This document shows positions 1-10,128 of a stretch of DNA of 64,000 bases, in pieces (position 1 is the stretch's first letter; each line of letters begins with the position of its first letter). The position numbers and the translations under genes were made by a program. Origin of the DNA: Ditylenchus dipsaci (lineage: Eukaryota; Nematoda; Chromadorea; Rhabditida; Anguinidae); contig SADC01001015.1 of assembly GCA_004194705.1 (NCBI GenBank), positions 186,001 through 250,000 on the forward strand, given 5' to 3'. Below the pieces are notes generated by a model that saw nothing but the letters and a program-made list of their open reading frames with translations, searched no databases and was not told where the DNA came from.

Positions 1-3000
1 TTAGAGGGTGTGCAGTTATTAGAGGGTGTGCAGTTATTAGAGGGTGTGGAGTTATTAGAGGGTGTGCAGTTATTAGAGGGTGTGGAGTTATTAGAGGTGT
101 GCAGTTATTAGAGGGTGTGCAGTTATTAGAGGGTGTGCAGTTATTAGAGGGTGTGCAGTTATTAGAGGGTGTGCAGTATTAGAGGGTGTGCAGTTATTAG
201 AGGGTGTGCAGTTATTAGAGGGTGTGCAGTTATTAGAGGGTGTGCAGTTATTAGAGGGTGTGCAGTTATTAGAGGGTGTGCAGTTTATTAGAGGGTGTGC
301 AGTTATTAGAGGGTGTGCAGTTATTAGAGGGTGTGCAGTTATTAGAGGGTGTGGAGTTATTAGAGGGTGTGCAGTTATTAGAGGGTGTGCAGTTATAGAG
401 GGTGTGGAGTTATTAGAGGGTGTGCAGTTATTAGAGGGTGTGCAGTTATTAGAGGTGTGCAGTTATTAGAGGGTGTGCAGTTATTAGAGGGTGTGCAGTT
501 ATAGAGGGTGTGCAGTATTAGAGGGTGTGCAGTTATTAGAGGGTGTGCAGTTATTAGAGGTGTGCAGTTTATTAGAGGGTGTGGAGTTATTAGAGGGTGT
601 GCAGTTATTAGAGGGTGTGGAGTTATTAGAGGGTGTGAGTTATTAGAGGGTGTGCAGTTATTAGAGGGTGTGGAGTTATTAGAGGGTGTGCAGTTATTAG
701 AGGGTGTGCAGTTATTAGAGGGTGTGCAGTTATTAGAGGGTGTGCAGTTATTAGAGGGTGTGCAGTTATTAGAGGGTGTGCAGTTATTAGAGGGTGTGCA
801 GTTATTAGAGGGTGTGCAGTTTTAGAGGGTGTGCAGTTATTAGAGGGTGTGCAGTTATTAGAGGGTGTGCAGTTATTAGAGGGTGTGCAGTTATTAGAGG
901 TGTGCAGTTATTAGAGGGTGTGCAGTTTTAGAGGGTGTGGGAGTTATTAGAGGTGTGCAGTTATTAGAGGGTGTGCAGTTATTAGAGGGTGTGGAGTTAT
1001 TAGAGGGTGTGCAGTTATTAGAGGGTGTGCAGTTATTAGAGGGTGTGCAGTTATTAGAGGGTGTGGAGTTATTAGAGGGTGTGCAGTTATTAGAGGGTGT
1101 GCAGTTATTAGAGGGTGTGGAGTTATTAGAGGGTGTGCAGTTATTAGAGGGTGTGGAGTTATTAGAGGGTGTGCAGTTATTAGAGGTGTGCAGTTATTAG
1201 AGGGTGTGCAGTTATTAGAGGGTGTGGAGTTATTAGAGGGTGTGCAGTTATTAGAGGGTGTGCAGTTATTAGAGGGTGTGCAGTTATTAGAGGGTGTGCA
1301 GTTATTAGAGGGTGTGCAGTTATTAGAGGGTGTGGAGTTATTAGAGGGTGTGCAGTTATTAGAGGGTGTGCAGTTATTAGAGGGTGTGCAGTTATTAGAG
1401 GTGTGCAGTTATTAGAGGGTGTGCAGTTATTAGAGGGTGTGCAGTTATTAGAGGGTGTGCAGTTATTAGAGGGTGTGCAGTTATTAGAGGGTGTGGAGTT
1501 ATTAGAGGGTGTGCAGTTATTAGAGGGTGTGCAGTTATTAGAGGGTGTGGAGTTATTAGAGGGTGTGCAGTTATTAGAGGGTGTGGAGTTATTAGAGGGT
1601 GTGAGTTATTAGAGGGTGTGCAGTTATTAGAGGGTGTGGAGTTATTAGAGGGTGTGCAGTTATTAGAGGGTGTGAGTTATTAGAGGGTGTGCAGTTATTA
1701 GAGGGTGTGCAGTTATTAGAGGTGTGCAGTTATTAGAGGGTGTGGAGTTATTAGAGGGTGTGCAGTTATTAGAGGGTGTGCAGTTATTAGAGGGTGTGCA
1801 GTTATTAGAGGGTGTGCAGTTATTAGAGGGTGTGGAATTATTAGAGGGTGTGCAGTTATTAGAGGGTGTGCAGTTATTAGAGGGTGTGGAGTTATTAGAG
1901 GGTGTGCAGTTATTAGAGGGTGTGAGTTATTAGAGGTGTGGAGTTATTAGAGGGTGTGCAGTTATTAGAGGGTGTGGAGTTATTAGAGGGTGTGCAGTTA
2001 TTAGAGGGTGTGCAGTTATTAGAGGTGTGCAGTTATTAGAGGGTGTGGAGTTATTAGAGGGTGTGCAGTTATTAGAGGGTGTGCAGTTATTAGAGGGTGT
2101 GCAGTTATTAGAGGGTGTGGAGTTATTAGAGGGTGTGGAGTTATTAGAGGGTGTGCAGTTATTAGAGGGTGTGGAGTTATTAGAGGGTGTGGAGTTATTA
2201 GAGGGTGTGCAGTTATTAGAGGGTGTGGAGTTATTAGAGGGTGTGCAGTTATTAAGGGTGTGCAGTTATTAGAGGGTGTGCAGTTATTAGAGGGTGTGGA
2301 GTTATTAGAGGGTGTGGAGTTATTAGAGGGTGTGCAGTATTAGAGGGTGTGCAGTTATTAGAGGGTGTGCAGTTATTAGAGGTGTGGAGTTATTAGAGGG
2401 TGTGCAGTTATTAGAGGGTGTGGAGTTATTAGAGGGTGTGCAGTTATTAGAGGGTGTGAGTTATTAGAGGGTGTGGAGTTATTAGAGGGTGTGCAGTTAT
2501 TAGAGGGTGTGCAGTTATTAGAGGGTGTGCAGTTATTAGAGGGTGTGGAGTTATTAGAGGGTGTGCAGTTATTAGAGGTGTGCAGTTATTAGAGGTGTGC
2601 AGTTATTAGAGGGTGTGCAGTTATTAGAGGGTGTGCAGTTATTAGAGGTGTGCAGTTATTAGAGGGTGTGCAGTTATTAGAGGGTGTGCAGTTATTAGAG
2701 GGTGTGCAGTTATTAGAGGGTGTGCAGTTATTAGAGGGTGTGCAGTTATTAGAGGGTGTGCAGTTATTAGAGGGTGTGGAGTTATTAGAGGGTGTGCAGT
2801 TATTAGAGGGTGTGCAGTTATTAGAGGGTGTGCAGTTATTAGAGGGTGTGCAGTTATTAGAGGGTGTGCAGTTATTAGAGGGTGTGCAGTTATTAGAGGG
2901 TGTGCAGTTATTAGAGGTGTGCAGTTATTAGAGGGTGTGCAGTTATAGAGGGTGTGCAGTTATTAGAGGGTGTGCAGTTATTAGAGGGTGTGCAGTTATT

Positions 3001-3983
3001 AGAGGGTGTGCAGTTATTAGAGGGTGTGCAGTTATTAGAGGGTGTGCAGTTATTAGAGGGTGTGCAGTTATTAGAGGGTGTGCAGTTATTAGAGGGTGTG
3101 CAGTTATTAGAGGGTGTGCAGTTATTAGAGGGTGTGGAGTTATTAGAGGGTGTGCAGTTATTAGAGGGTGTGCAGTTATTAGAGGGTGTGCAGTTATTAG
3201 AGGGTGTGCAGTTATTAGAGGGTGTGCAGTTATTAGAGGGTGTGCAGTTATTAGAGGGTGTGGAGTTATTAGAGGGTGTGCAGTTATTAGAGGGTGTGCA
3301 AGTTATTAGAAAGTGTGGAGTTATTAGAGGGTGTGCAGTTATTAGAGGGTGTGGAGTTATTAGAGGGTGTGCAGTTATTAGAGGGTGTGCAGTTATTAGA
3401 GGGTGTGCAGTTATTAGAGGGTGTGCAGTTAAGAGGGTGTGGAGTTATTAGAGGGTGTGCAGTTATTAGAGGGTGTGCAGTTATTAAGGGTGTGCAGTTA
3501 TTAGAGGGTGTGGAATTATTAGAAGTGTGGAGTTATTAGAGGGTGTGCAGTTATTAGAGGGTGTGGAGTTATTAGAGGGTGTGGAATTATTAGAGGGTGT
3601 GGAGTTATTAGAGGGTGTGCAGTTATTAGAGGGTGTGCAGTTATTAGAGGGTGTGCAGTTATTAGAGGGTGTGGAATTATTAGAGGGTGTGGAGTTATTA
3701 GAGGGTGTGCAGTTATTAGAGGGTGTGCAGTTATTAGAGGGTGTGCAGTTATTAGAGGGTGTGGAGTTATTAGAGGGTGTGCAGTTATTAGAGGGTGTGC
3801 AGTTATTAGAGGGTGTGCAGTTATTAGAGGGTGTGGAGTTATTAGAGGGTGTGCAGTTATTAGAGGGTGTGGAGTTATTAGAGGGTGTGGAGTTATTAGA
3901 GGGTGTGGAATTATTAGAGGGTGTGGAGTTATTAGAGGGTGTGCAGTTATTAGAGGGTGTGCAGTTATTAGAGGGTGGGAGTT
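1..3983. repeat. 18-bp satellite array
   Basis: About 220 head-to-tail copies of the 18-mer GTTATTAGAGGGTGTGCA fill the left edge and continue beyond it. Copies come mainly in two forms, with C or G at position 17, interspersed without an obvious higher-order period. Rarer copies are one base short (GAGGTGT, CAGTTATAG). Because 18 is divisible by three, two plus frames and one minus frame stay open for long stretches (LLEGVQ, VIRGCA and HPLITA repeats). I see no initiation context, splice sites or unique sequence that would make these coding. Some short copies may be sequencing indels. Confidence 0.97.
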
Positions 3984-4000
3984 AATACATAAATACGGTA
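3980..4000. mobile_element. MITE terminus closing the satellite
   Basis: The last satellite copy runs into GTTAATACATAAATACGGTA. This closely matches the right terminus of the dispersed ACCGTATTT MITE family elsewhere in the window, for example at 46,290-46,305. The array therefore ends exactly where such a MITE would end. Hypothesis: the satellite is an expanded subterminal segment of this MITE. Confidence 0.7.
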
Positions 4001-4136
4001 CTGCCAATACCAGCAAGTTCAGGGGCGGTTGAACGCATGTTCAGCATTATGTCAATGGTATCTACTGGACGAAAAAATCTACTGCAGCAACTCTTTTAAA
4101 TAGCAAAAACACTTCTTGTCTATAATTCTCATTTAA
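4001..4136 (+). pseudogene. hAT transposase C-terminal remnant
   Basis: The plus strand directly after the satellite reads LPIPASSGAVERMFSIMS, the hallmark of the hAT C-terminal dimerisation domain (S/A-x-x-ER-x-FS). It is followed by GRKNLL and, in another frame, KTLLVYNSHLI. A stop and a frameshift break it. The same protein family occurs in the complete element at 11,145-13,237. The upstream part of the gene is missing, with the satellite lying where the rest of the transposase should be. Confidence 0.85.
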
Positions 4137-4289
4137 TCAAATTATAATTTTCTATAGTACTTTTGCAGGAATTGTTCTTTTACCATTAAAACAGTGAGCA
4201 ATTAATCAATAAACAAAAAGTGTTGCATTGATTGATATTTTTGAATTAAAAAGCAAAAAACACTCACTAAACATTTCAAAACATTTTTA

Positions 4290-4397
4290 TGGCGCTGGCG
4301 CCGAAATTTTCGACTGGCGCTGGCGCCGGCGGCGAAAATTTGACCACCTAGCGCCGGCGCTGGCGCTGGCGCCGATTTTTTTGAGCGTGCAGGTATG
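4290..4397. repeat. hAT 3' subterminal GC palindrome array
   Basis: Clustered copies of GGCGCTGGCGCCGGCG separated by T-rich spacers lie downstream of the hAT remnant. They end in GAGCGTGCAGGTATG, which resembles the right terminus (GACAGCGCGCAGCTATG) of the complete element at 11,145-13,237. This is the 3' end of a second member of that family. Its left end is not visible. Confidence 0.75.
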
Positions 4398-5460
4398 GTT
4401 GTGATTTGAGAGGTTCTCCATGCTGCTGGTGTGTAATAGATGTAGCTTAGAATGGAATCCGGATAGTCGGGATAAATTTTCAGCTGGCTTGAATAGGATT
4501 CAGATGGTTTGTGTACAATCCACTACCCGTGGGTGGGTTGGGTACAATCCGGGTTTTTTTAGTTTGTTTTGAGGTGGGATTCAGATTGGATTCTCCAGGC
4601 GATCTAGGTACTATTAAGGTAGTTCCTCTGACGTAGTAAAGGTAGTCGGGATGGCCTCCACGTGTTTGGGGCTAGGATTCAGATTATTTGGGTAAAATCA
4701 TGTAACTAGCGCTATCGTCGCGGATAGGTGAGGTACAATACACTTATACACATGCTTAATTTCCGTGGGTAGCTCTGGGCTTGATATACCTTATATGTGG
4801 TCTTGCTCTCGTAGGTCCTCCGAAAAATGAGTTGACACAGGACCTCTACAGCAAAAAATAATTTTAAAAATTGATTACTCAACATAGCCCACAACAACAT
4901 GAAAAACTTTCAGCTTTCTGGGTTAAAAAGCTTGTGCACGCGAGTTGACCCTAGTTCGCTCACTTTTTTTATCTAGAATCCTATACTCATTCGACAGAGG
5001 AGATTCTCTAGTTGACACCATATGAATACATTAATAACGTTAGTACTTTAAAAGGGCATAAAAAAGAAAAAAAAACACCAAAATAGCGTTACGGACACCT
5101 CCATATTAATATATAGATATTTATAAGTTACCAAGTTTTCGGTGACTTATCGGTAAGCTACTGAATTTCAAGTCAGCGGTCACTAAAACAACTCTATTAC
5201 CGTCCATAGGCATGAGATTCAGGGAAAAAGATACTGTATGCTAATGTTGTACTAATAAAATTGTTTGAATTTTTTGCCGCGTCTTCGGCGCGATGATGTT
5301 GAACAACATAGCGACCCTCTCTAATAAACCGACCCTCTACAGGTAGGTTGAAAAAAAACCGACCGGAGATTAAGATGAACCAGTACTTTGCGTGGTACAA
5401 CAATTCGATGAATATTTTTTTCGGTTTAGGCGGTCATTTTGATATATAAAAGTCATAGAT
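4398..5460. other. Intergenic, no gene seen
   Basis: A/T-rich sequence with some degenerate repetition of a GGATTCAGAT-like word at 4,490-4,690. The short ORFs here have no recognisable domain, splice sites or codon pattern. I see nothing else in it. Confidence 0.6.
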
Positions 5461-5908
5461 GTTGTTTAGAGATAACTGTGTGCATATCGGGAGATTTTCT
5501 ACTTTCCCTGCAGTAATCGGCTACTTAAAACAGGTTATTAGCTGGCCCTATTGGACTTTAGGGGGCCATTTTTTGCCTTGGTCCCCCTGTTGTTTTTTTT
5601 TGATGAAAACAGCTTGGTCCCCCCTGTTCATTATGGTTACTGTAACACTGTGATTATGGTGATCAGGTTGATTATGGTTAACATGATCACCTCTATATTA
5701 TCACCTTAAAACAACAAGGGGGACCAAGGCATATTTCGAAAAAAAAACAACAGGGGGGACCAAGGCAAAAAATGGCCCCCTAAAGTCCAATAGGGCCGTT
5801 AATTGTTGTTTAGAGATAATAAGAGGTTGTTTAGAGATAACTGTGTGCATATCGGGAGATTTTCTACTTTCCCTGCAGTAATCGGCTACTTAAAACAGGT
5901 TATTAGCT
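5461..5908. mobile_element. Foldback element between 83-bp direct repeats
   Basis: A near-palindromic element at 5,544-5,797 has long terminal inverted repeats beginning GGCCCTATTGGACTTTAGGG and continuing through GCCTTGGTCCCCCTGTTG. It is flanked by two nearly identical 83-bp direct copies (5,461-5,543 and 5,826-5,908, starting GTTGTTTAGAGATAACTGTG). The CCTTGGTCCCCC word recurs in many other hairpins of this window (13.6, 20.9, 41.6, 57.1 kb), so it marks a large foldback family. Confidence 0.8.
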
Positions 5909-5919
5909 TACTTTTTCAC

Positions 5920-6725
5920 TTTCAGAACACAAAATTAGCTACGCTCAAAATTTGGCTCTACCCCGTTTCGTCCCAAATTCTTTCCCCGAAAATCGGTTTA
6001 GCCAAAACCGTTACATTTTAAATTTATTTTTTGCTACACATGGTTTTCTAAGTAATTTCATGGATACTCTCATTTACAAGTTGATACTTAAATTGATGCC
6101 AGAGAGTAGGGATAGATTCTGAAAAAAGGATGCCAGAGAAAAGAACTACATTTCCAGCACAAGGTCGTAAATGACCATATCTGCAAAATTTACTAAAAAC
6201 CCCAAAAATTTCTAAAAAAGTCCAGGGTTTTTTCTCAAATTTAGAGATTTTTTGTAAATTTTGCAGATATGGTCATCCACAATCTTGTGCTCGGAATGTA
6301 GCCCTTTTCTCTAGCATCAATTTGAGTATCTACTTGTAAATAAAAATATCTAAGAAATTACTTAGAAAAACCATATACCGTATTTTCTCTATTAATTACC
6401 CCCGGGTATTATTTTTCAACCTCCAAAAAATCGGAAAAAACTTATTTTGATTATGAAATTTTTGGGTGCTTAACCAAAATTTAAAAAGTGGAATCAACTA
6501 AGTTCGTGGCGATTAAGAAAACGCAAAAAACAGATTTGCAAAATAATTTTTGAGCTGAGATACAGGGTGCCTATGGGGGGTAATTAATATAGAGGGGGTA
6601 ATAAATAGAGAAAATACAGTATAGCAAGCTAATTAATTAAAAATGTAATGGTTTTGGCTGTAAAGATTTTTGGCGGAAACAATTTGGCGGAACGGGTAGG
6701 GTCCGAAATTTCACTAAAAAACTGA
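5920..6725. mobile_element. Nested inverted-repeat elements
   Basis: Outer arms at about 5,920-6,030 and 6,640-6,720 are inverted copies of each other, sharing the block around TTTAGCCAAAACCGTTACAT. Inside are an inverted repeat at about 6,038-6,373 centred near 6,215, and an ACCGTATTT-family MITE at 6,376-6,621. This is a stack of at least three non-autonomous elements. No coding sequence is recognisable. Confidence 0.7.
6376..6621. mobile_element. ACCGTATTT-family MITE
   Basis: Terminal inverted repeats read TACCGTATTTTCTCTATTAA on the left and AATAGAGAAAATACAGTA on the right. Other family members are at 16,324-16,575, 23,573-23,833, 29,628-30,979, 44,447-44,690 and 46,061-46,305, with a probable end at 33,000. 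Subterminal sequence contains TTATTAGAG-like words resembling the satellite unit. The superfamily is unresolved: the target duplication is ambiguous between TA and a 3-bp site. Confidence 0.8.
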
Positions 6726-7133
6726 AGATACATTTAGACTTTCCCGTGTTAATATTAGTCTATTTGATCATGAGCAAATTTTTATTGTCAAATGTTGCAA
6801 GTTTAAGAAGGACTTTTCAAAAGGTCATTACAAGTTTTTGGAGCACAATGATAGGTAAAAAGAAACTTACATGCTAGGGATGAGGCAGTAGACCATGCCT
6901 CTGATAGTAAATTTTTCGCTGCTGCATTTCAAAGAGAAAATGATGATTGTAAGCGAGAAGGAAGTAAAGAAGGTATTCATTGTGTGCTGGAATATGTCTG
7001 TAAATATTTTAAAAAAATTCAATAAATAAATTGAAATCAATACAGTCCGCTCTCGATAAGTGGACACCATCTGAAGTGGATTTACATAGCTTCAACAATT
7101 AGATAATTCAAAAAGCGCCAGTAGTACATGCCG
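6726..7133. other. Intergenic, no gene seen
   Basis: A/T-rich unique-looking sequence. A minus ORF of 67 codons at 6,867-7,070 is hydrophobic but has no family resemblance or gene context, so I do not call it. Confidence 0.5.
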
Positions 7134-7419
7134 CGTATTTGTGGCTGTACCGAAGAATTTTAAAAAATATTTGCTAAAACGTCACATTTGCTAAAAAAAT
7201 TTTGCTAAAGTCACATTTGCTAAAATTTTTTTGCTAAAGTCACATTTGCTAATTTTTTTTGCTAAAGGCAATTTGCTAATGAAATTTTTGGTAAAGGCTT
7301 TTTCTGGTCCCTTTTGTGTCACAAATATGACCGTAGGATGTTTAGGAAATGCAGGTACTTGGAACCGAACCTGTGACCAAGTCAAACGCTTGTCTTTCTA
7401 TATCTAAAATTATGGTAAA

Positions 7420-7500
7420 AAAAGTATGCGCCCAGGTGGATTCGAACCAGCGACCTCTATATCAACCCTTAGGATCGCTAAGAACTTCATCCAGTGTGAC
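7420..7500 (-). repeat. tRNA-like (SINE-type) block
   Basis: The minus strand reads GGTCGCTGGTTCGAATCCAC, a Pol III B-box / T-arm sequence, upstream of a CCTGGGCGCATAC tail. It belongs to the interior of the 7,143-8,614 transposon and has inverted or direct relatives at 8,150-8,330, 26,880-26,990 and 27,500-27,720. It does not fold into a full tRNA that I can draw. Confidence 0.6.
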
Positions 7501-7505
7501 CAAAC

Positions 7506-7898
7506 TAGGGTTGGGTAATTCTCCGGAGAAATACTTTCCGGGTAATTACCCGGGTAATTACCGGTAATTACCCGAAAAGCGGAGAAATACTATTTGCTGA
7601 TACCTAAACCATCTGGATGGTACCCAACCACCTGAATGGTACCCAAATCACATGGATGGTACCAAAACCCCTGGATAGTACCCAAACCATCTGGATATCA
7701 CTCAAAACACTTAGATGATACCTAAACCACCTGGATGATACCTAAACCAAAAAATTAGCTGCAGGTTAACTGCAATAAATACTTAAAAATAGTATTTCTC
7801 CGAATTTTCTTTACGGAGAAATACTTAGTATTTCTCCGGGTAATTACCCGGGTAATTACCCGAGAATTACCCGGGTAATTAACCATCACTCAACCCTA
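7506..7898. mobile_element. hAT-type MITE, 8-bp TSD, GGTAATTACC array
   Basis: A 393-bp element with TAGGGTTG / CAACCCTA termini and a perfect 8-bp target duplication GACCAAAC (7,498-7,505 and 7,899-7,906). The homologous element at 26,981-26,990 has the uninterrupted sequence GTGACCAAACCAAG, so the empty site is visible in the same window. Both subterminal regions hold repeats of GGTAATTACCCGGGTAATTA. It also has a short internal run of degenerate ACCTGGATGGTACC-like repeats at 7,600-7,750. Confidence 0.93.
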
Positions 7899-8149
7899 GA
7901 CCAAACCAAGTGGTCGTCCACTTGGATCGAATTTTTTTTTTCGCGTTTTCGAGTTCCAAAACGATTTTTCTGCACTAATTCGACCATGCTGAAGATGGTT
8001 TGACACTGGTAAAATTACGTTTTATCGAGAAATTTTTGAGTTATGGTAAGTTCTTGATTTATCAAAATCAATTACTCACGATAACTCAAATTTTTTTCTG
8101 ATAAAACGTGATTTTACAGCTGTCAAACCATCAAACCATTCTAAGGCTT

Positions 8150-8330
8150 GATGTAGACGTTGATGGTTCGAATCCACATGGCGCATACTTTATTTTTATT
8201 ATAATTTTGAGTGTTTGAGTAGCGTAGAGGTCCACATACTCATTATCAAGGTTGCTGGATCAAACCCCTCTGGTGCAATCAGTCCCTAGTAGAGGACCAC
8301 GATTCATGGTCCTGGGTTTTCTCGAAGTGG
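8150..8330 (+). repeat. tRNA-like (SINE-type) dimeric block
   Basis: Two B-box-like sequences occur in order, GATGGTTCGAATCCAC and then GGATCAAACCCC. They are separated by a T-rich stretch and a GAGTAGCGTAGAGGTCC segment resembling a D-arm/A-box. A matching arrangement is present at 27,500-27,720. It is probably a tRNA-derived SINE or captured tRNA-like module inside the larger transposon. Confidence 0.55.
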
Positions 8331-8639
8331 TTTCAGCAGTTTGGGATGGTATGAGGTAAATCATGGATGGCCTAAAAAATTTGGATGATTCAGACGCAAT
8401 ATGAAAAATTTCGAAAAAAAACTTAAAAATTTACAAAACCACCCAAACTTGAAGAAAAAGGTAAAAAGAGGAAAAAAGTTGGAATGATAGTGTCTTTGAC
8501 GCAATAGAACCACAAACCGCGTTACAAAAGAAATTTTAGTAAATATGCCTTTAGCAAAAATTTTTTTAGCAAATGTGCCTTTAGCAAATATTTTTTTAAA
8601 TTCTTCGGTACACCCGTATTCGTAACATCAAAGGATGCC

Positions 8640-8935
8640 GTCATTGTGCCCCATACCTATGGGGCACTTTCAAAGAGACGCTCCACACCTATTGGACACT
8701 TTCAAGAGGTGTGGGCGTGGCCAATTTTTTTTCATACCCTTTGAATCATAAAGTTCATACCCCTTAAAATTTATTGCGCTCCACACCTATTGGAAACTTT
8801 TGATCTGGTGTGGGCGTGACCAAAATATTCATATCCCCTGAACCAAAAATTTCATACCCTTTGAATTCTTTCCAACAAAATTTCATACCCCTTGAAATAA
8901 AAAAATTTCATACCCCTTGATTTTTTTGTAATATA
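8640..8935. repeat. Degenerate short tandem repeats
   Basis: Repeated words TTTCATACCCCTTGAA (five or so copies at 8,730-8,925) alternate with CTCCACACCTATTGGACACT and GTGTGGGCGTGGCC. The pattern is similar to subterminal arrays of the other elements here, but I could not pair it with an inverted partner. Confidence 0.6.
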
Positions 8936-8954
8936 CTACAACTCTCATGAATTA

Positions 8955-9600
8955 ATTTACGTTTGTGAAGCCTGTAATATAATTCCTAGTATCAAGAGCT
9001 ATACAGTAGCTTGAAAAGAGTTGCCCATTAAGGACCCAAGAATCACCTTCATGGAACATCAGGGTGCACTTGTTGAGTGCTTCTTGTTTCACATAATCCT
9101 TGGCTCGAGCGAAATAACTTTTGATTTCCTATATGAAATACAATATTGACAAATTTGGCATTACACTGTACAATAAATTATCACCAAATCGCACAGCTCC
9201 TGTCATCTGAGCAATCATAGAAGCATACCTATAAGGTATGATGCTTGATGTTTTAGCAAAAGATAGAAGAGCTGTTTCATTTACTCCGTATCTTGTACCG
9301 AAATCTCCGAAGAGAGGATTAATGATTATACCTTTGCTGTTTGGAACTCTATAAAATGAATAGGAAAGGTCCAATTACCGGGCACGTAAAACCAACCCCT
9401 TCTATCACATCGTGGAGGATCTACTACCAAATGTTATCATCGCTTGATTCCTGCTGGAATAAAATGTGGCGACAGGAATTTTTATTTTAGAAAGTGCTAT
9501 TCTAAAAACGAATTTTCGTTAGAAAGAATTTCCAGGTCGAACTGTGCACTCACTGCACCATACCTGTCTCCCCAAAAGATATCGTTCAAACCGACAATAC
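8955..9600 (-). pseudogene. Unrecognised spliced coding fragment
   Basis: Three minus-strand coding-like segments lie in order. One at about 9,590-9,490 contains NDIFWGDRYGAVSAQFDLEI. A second at 9,374-9,165 contains NPLFGDFGTRYGVNETALLS and ends near GAVRFGDNLLY. A third at about 9,128-8,960 contains CTLMFHEGDSWVLNGQLF. A 36-40-bp putative intron ending CATATAG joins the last two. I do not recognise the family. It could be a gene fragment or a degenerate gene, and stops between segments one and two argue for decay. Confidence 0.4.
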
Positions 9601-9949
9601 TACAGTTATAATCATAGCTTCTTTTTCCACTTGTTTTATATCTTTCCCGAAAATCAAAGAGAAAGACTGAGAATAATTTGAAAGCTTATTTAAAGCCGTT
9701 AAAGGGTGGACTCAGTCGAAGGTCTGACTCCTCACCTTCCAGTCAATCACAATCAAACAGAGCCAAAATAGGGAGGAAGAAAATATTTTTGCAATATTTT
9801 CTATTAACTGCAATGAAAAATGATAAAACTTAAAAGTTGATCCACAAAAAAGTTATGAACAGTTTGAAGGGTCTAACTCTTCCGATTTCACTCAACTACA
9901 ATCAAATGAAGCAGAAACAGAGTGGTGTTGATAGACGATATGTGTATTA
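9601..9949. other. Intergenic, no gene seen
   Basis: Two approximate copies of a GTCTGACTCCTCACCTTCCA-like segment occur about 150 bp apart (9,720 and 9,870). Otherwise I see nothing. Confidence 0.5.
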
Positions 9950-10128
9950 CAGGGTCGCACCGGATAACTGATATCCGACATCCAAAAAAATGGCCAATTT
10001 TCCAATTTTTGAAATTTTGAACATTTTTTCAAATTTTTTTAATTTATAAAAGGTATCCGAAATCTGATATCCGGCTCTTTTTGAAATCCTATTCGATCCG
10101 ATTTTTTTTCATATCCGGTGCGGCCCTG
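9950..10128. mobile_element. hAT-type MITE, CAGGGYCGCACCGG ends
   Basis: A 179-bp element with inverted termini CAGGGTCGCACCGGATA / TATCCGGTGCGGCCCTG. It is flanked by 8-bp duplications GTGTATTA and GTGTATTG (7 of 8 identical). The interior repeats GATATCCGAC / GATATCCGGC words around a TATCCG palindromic core. CAGGG termini with 8-bp duplications are typical of hAT elements. Confidence 0.85.

Larger units (their letters stand above)
7143..8614. mobile_element. Transposon with terminal TTTGCTAAA arrays
   Basis: Terminal inverted repeats begin GGCTGTACCGAAGAATTT and end with its complement. They are flanked by a near-perfect 9-bp duplication (CGTATTTGT / CGTATTCGT). Just inside each end is an inverted array of TTTGCTAAAGTCACA-like units (7,170-7,290 and 8,535-8,595). 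The interior has a palindrome centred near 8,060 and tRNA-like blocks. It is homologous to the element at 26,227-28,168. A hAT MITE (7,506-7,898) is inserted in it. Confidence 0.82.

Noticed and set aside
1..3983. CRISPR or telomere-like array
   Set aside because: There are no unique spacers, the genes are eukaryotic, and the unit does not resemble a telomere repeat and ends in a MITE terminus.
1..4016. Long repetitive ORFs (LLEGVQ, VIRGCA, HPLITA) on both strands
   Set aside because: They follow from an 18-bp satellite whose length is a multiple of three. There is no unique sequence, start context or transcript signal.
7420..7500. A genuine tRNA gene on the minus strand
   Set aside because: The T-arm/B-box is convincing, but I could not build acceptor, D and anticodon arms, and several diverged copies lie inside transposons.
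8955..9600. PhnB/glyoxalase-like or carboxylesterase-like assignment
   Set aside because: WGDRYG and a few spaced residues recall these families, but the order of motifs does not fit and the match is too short.
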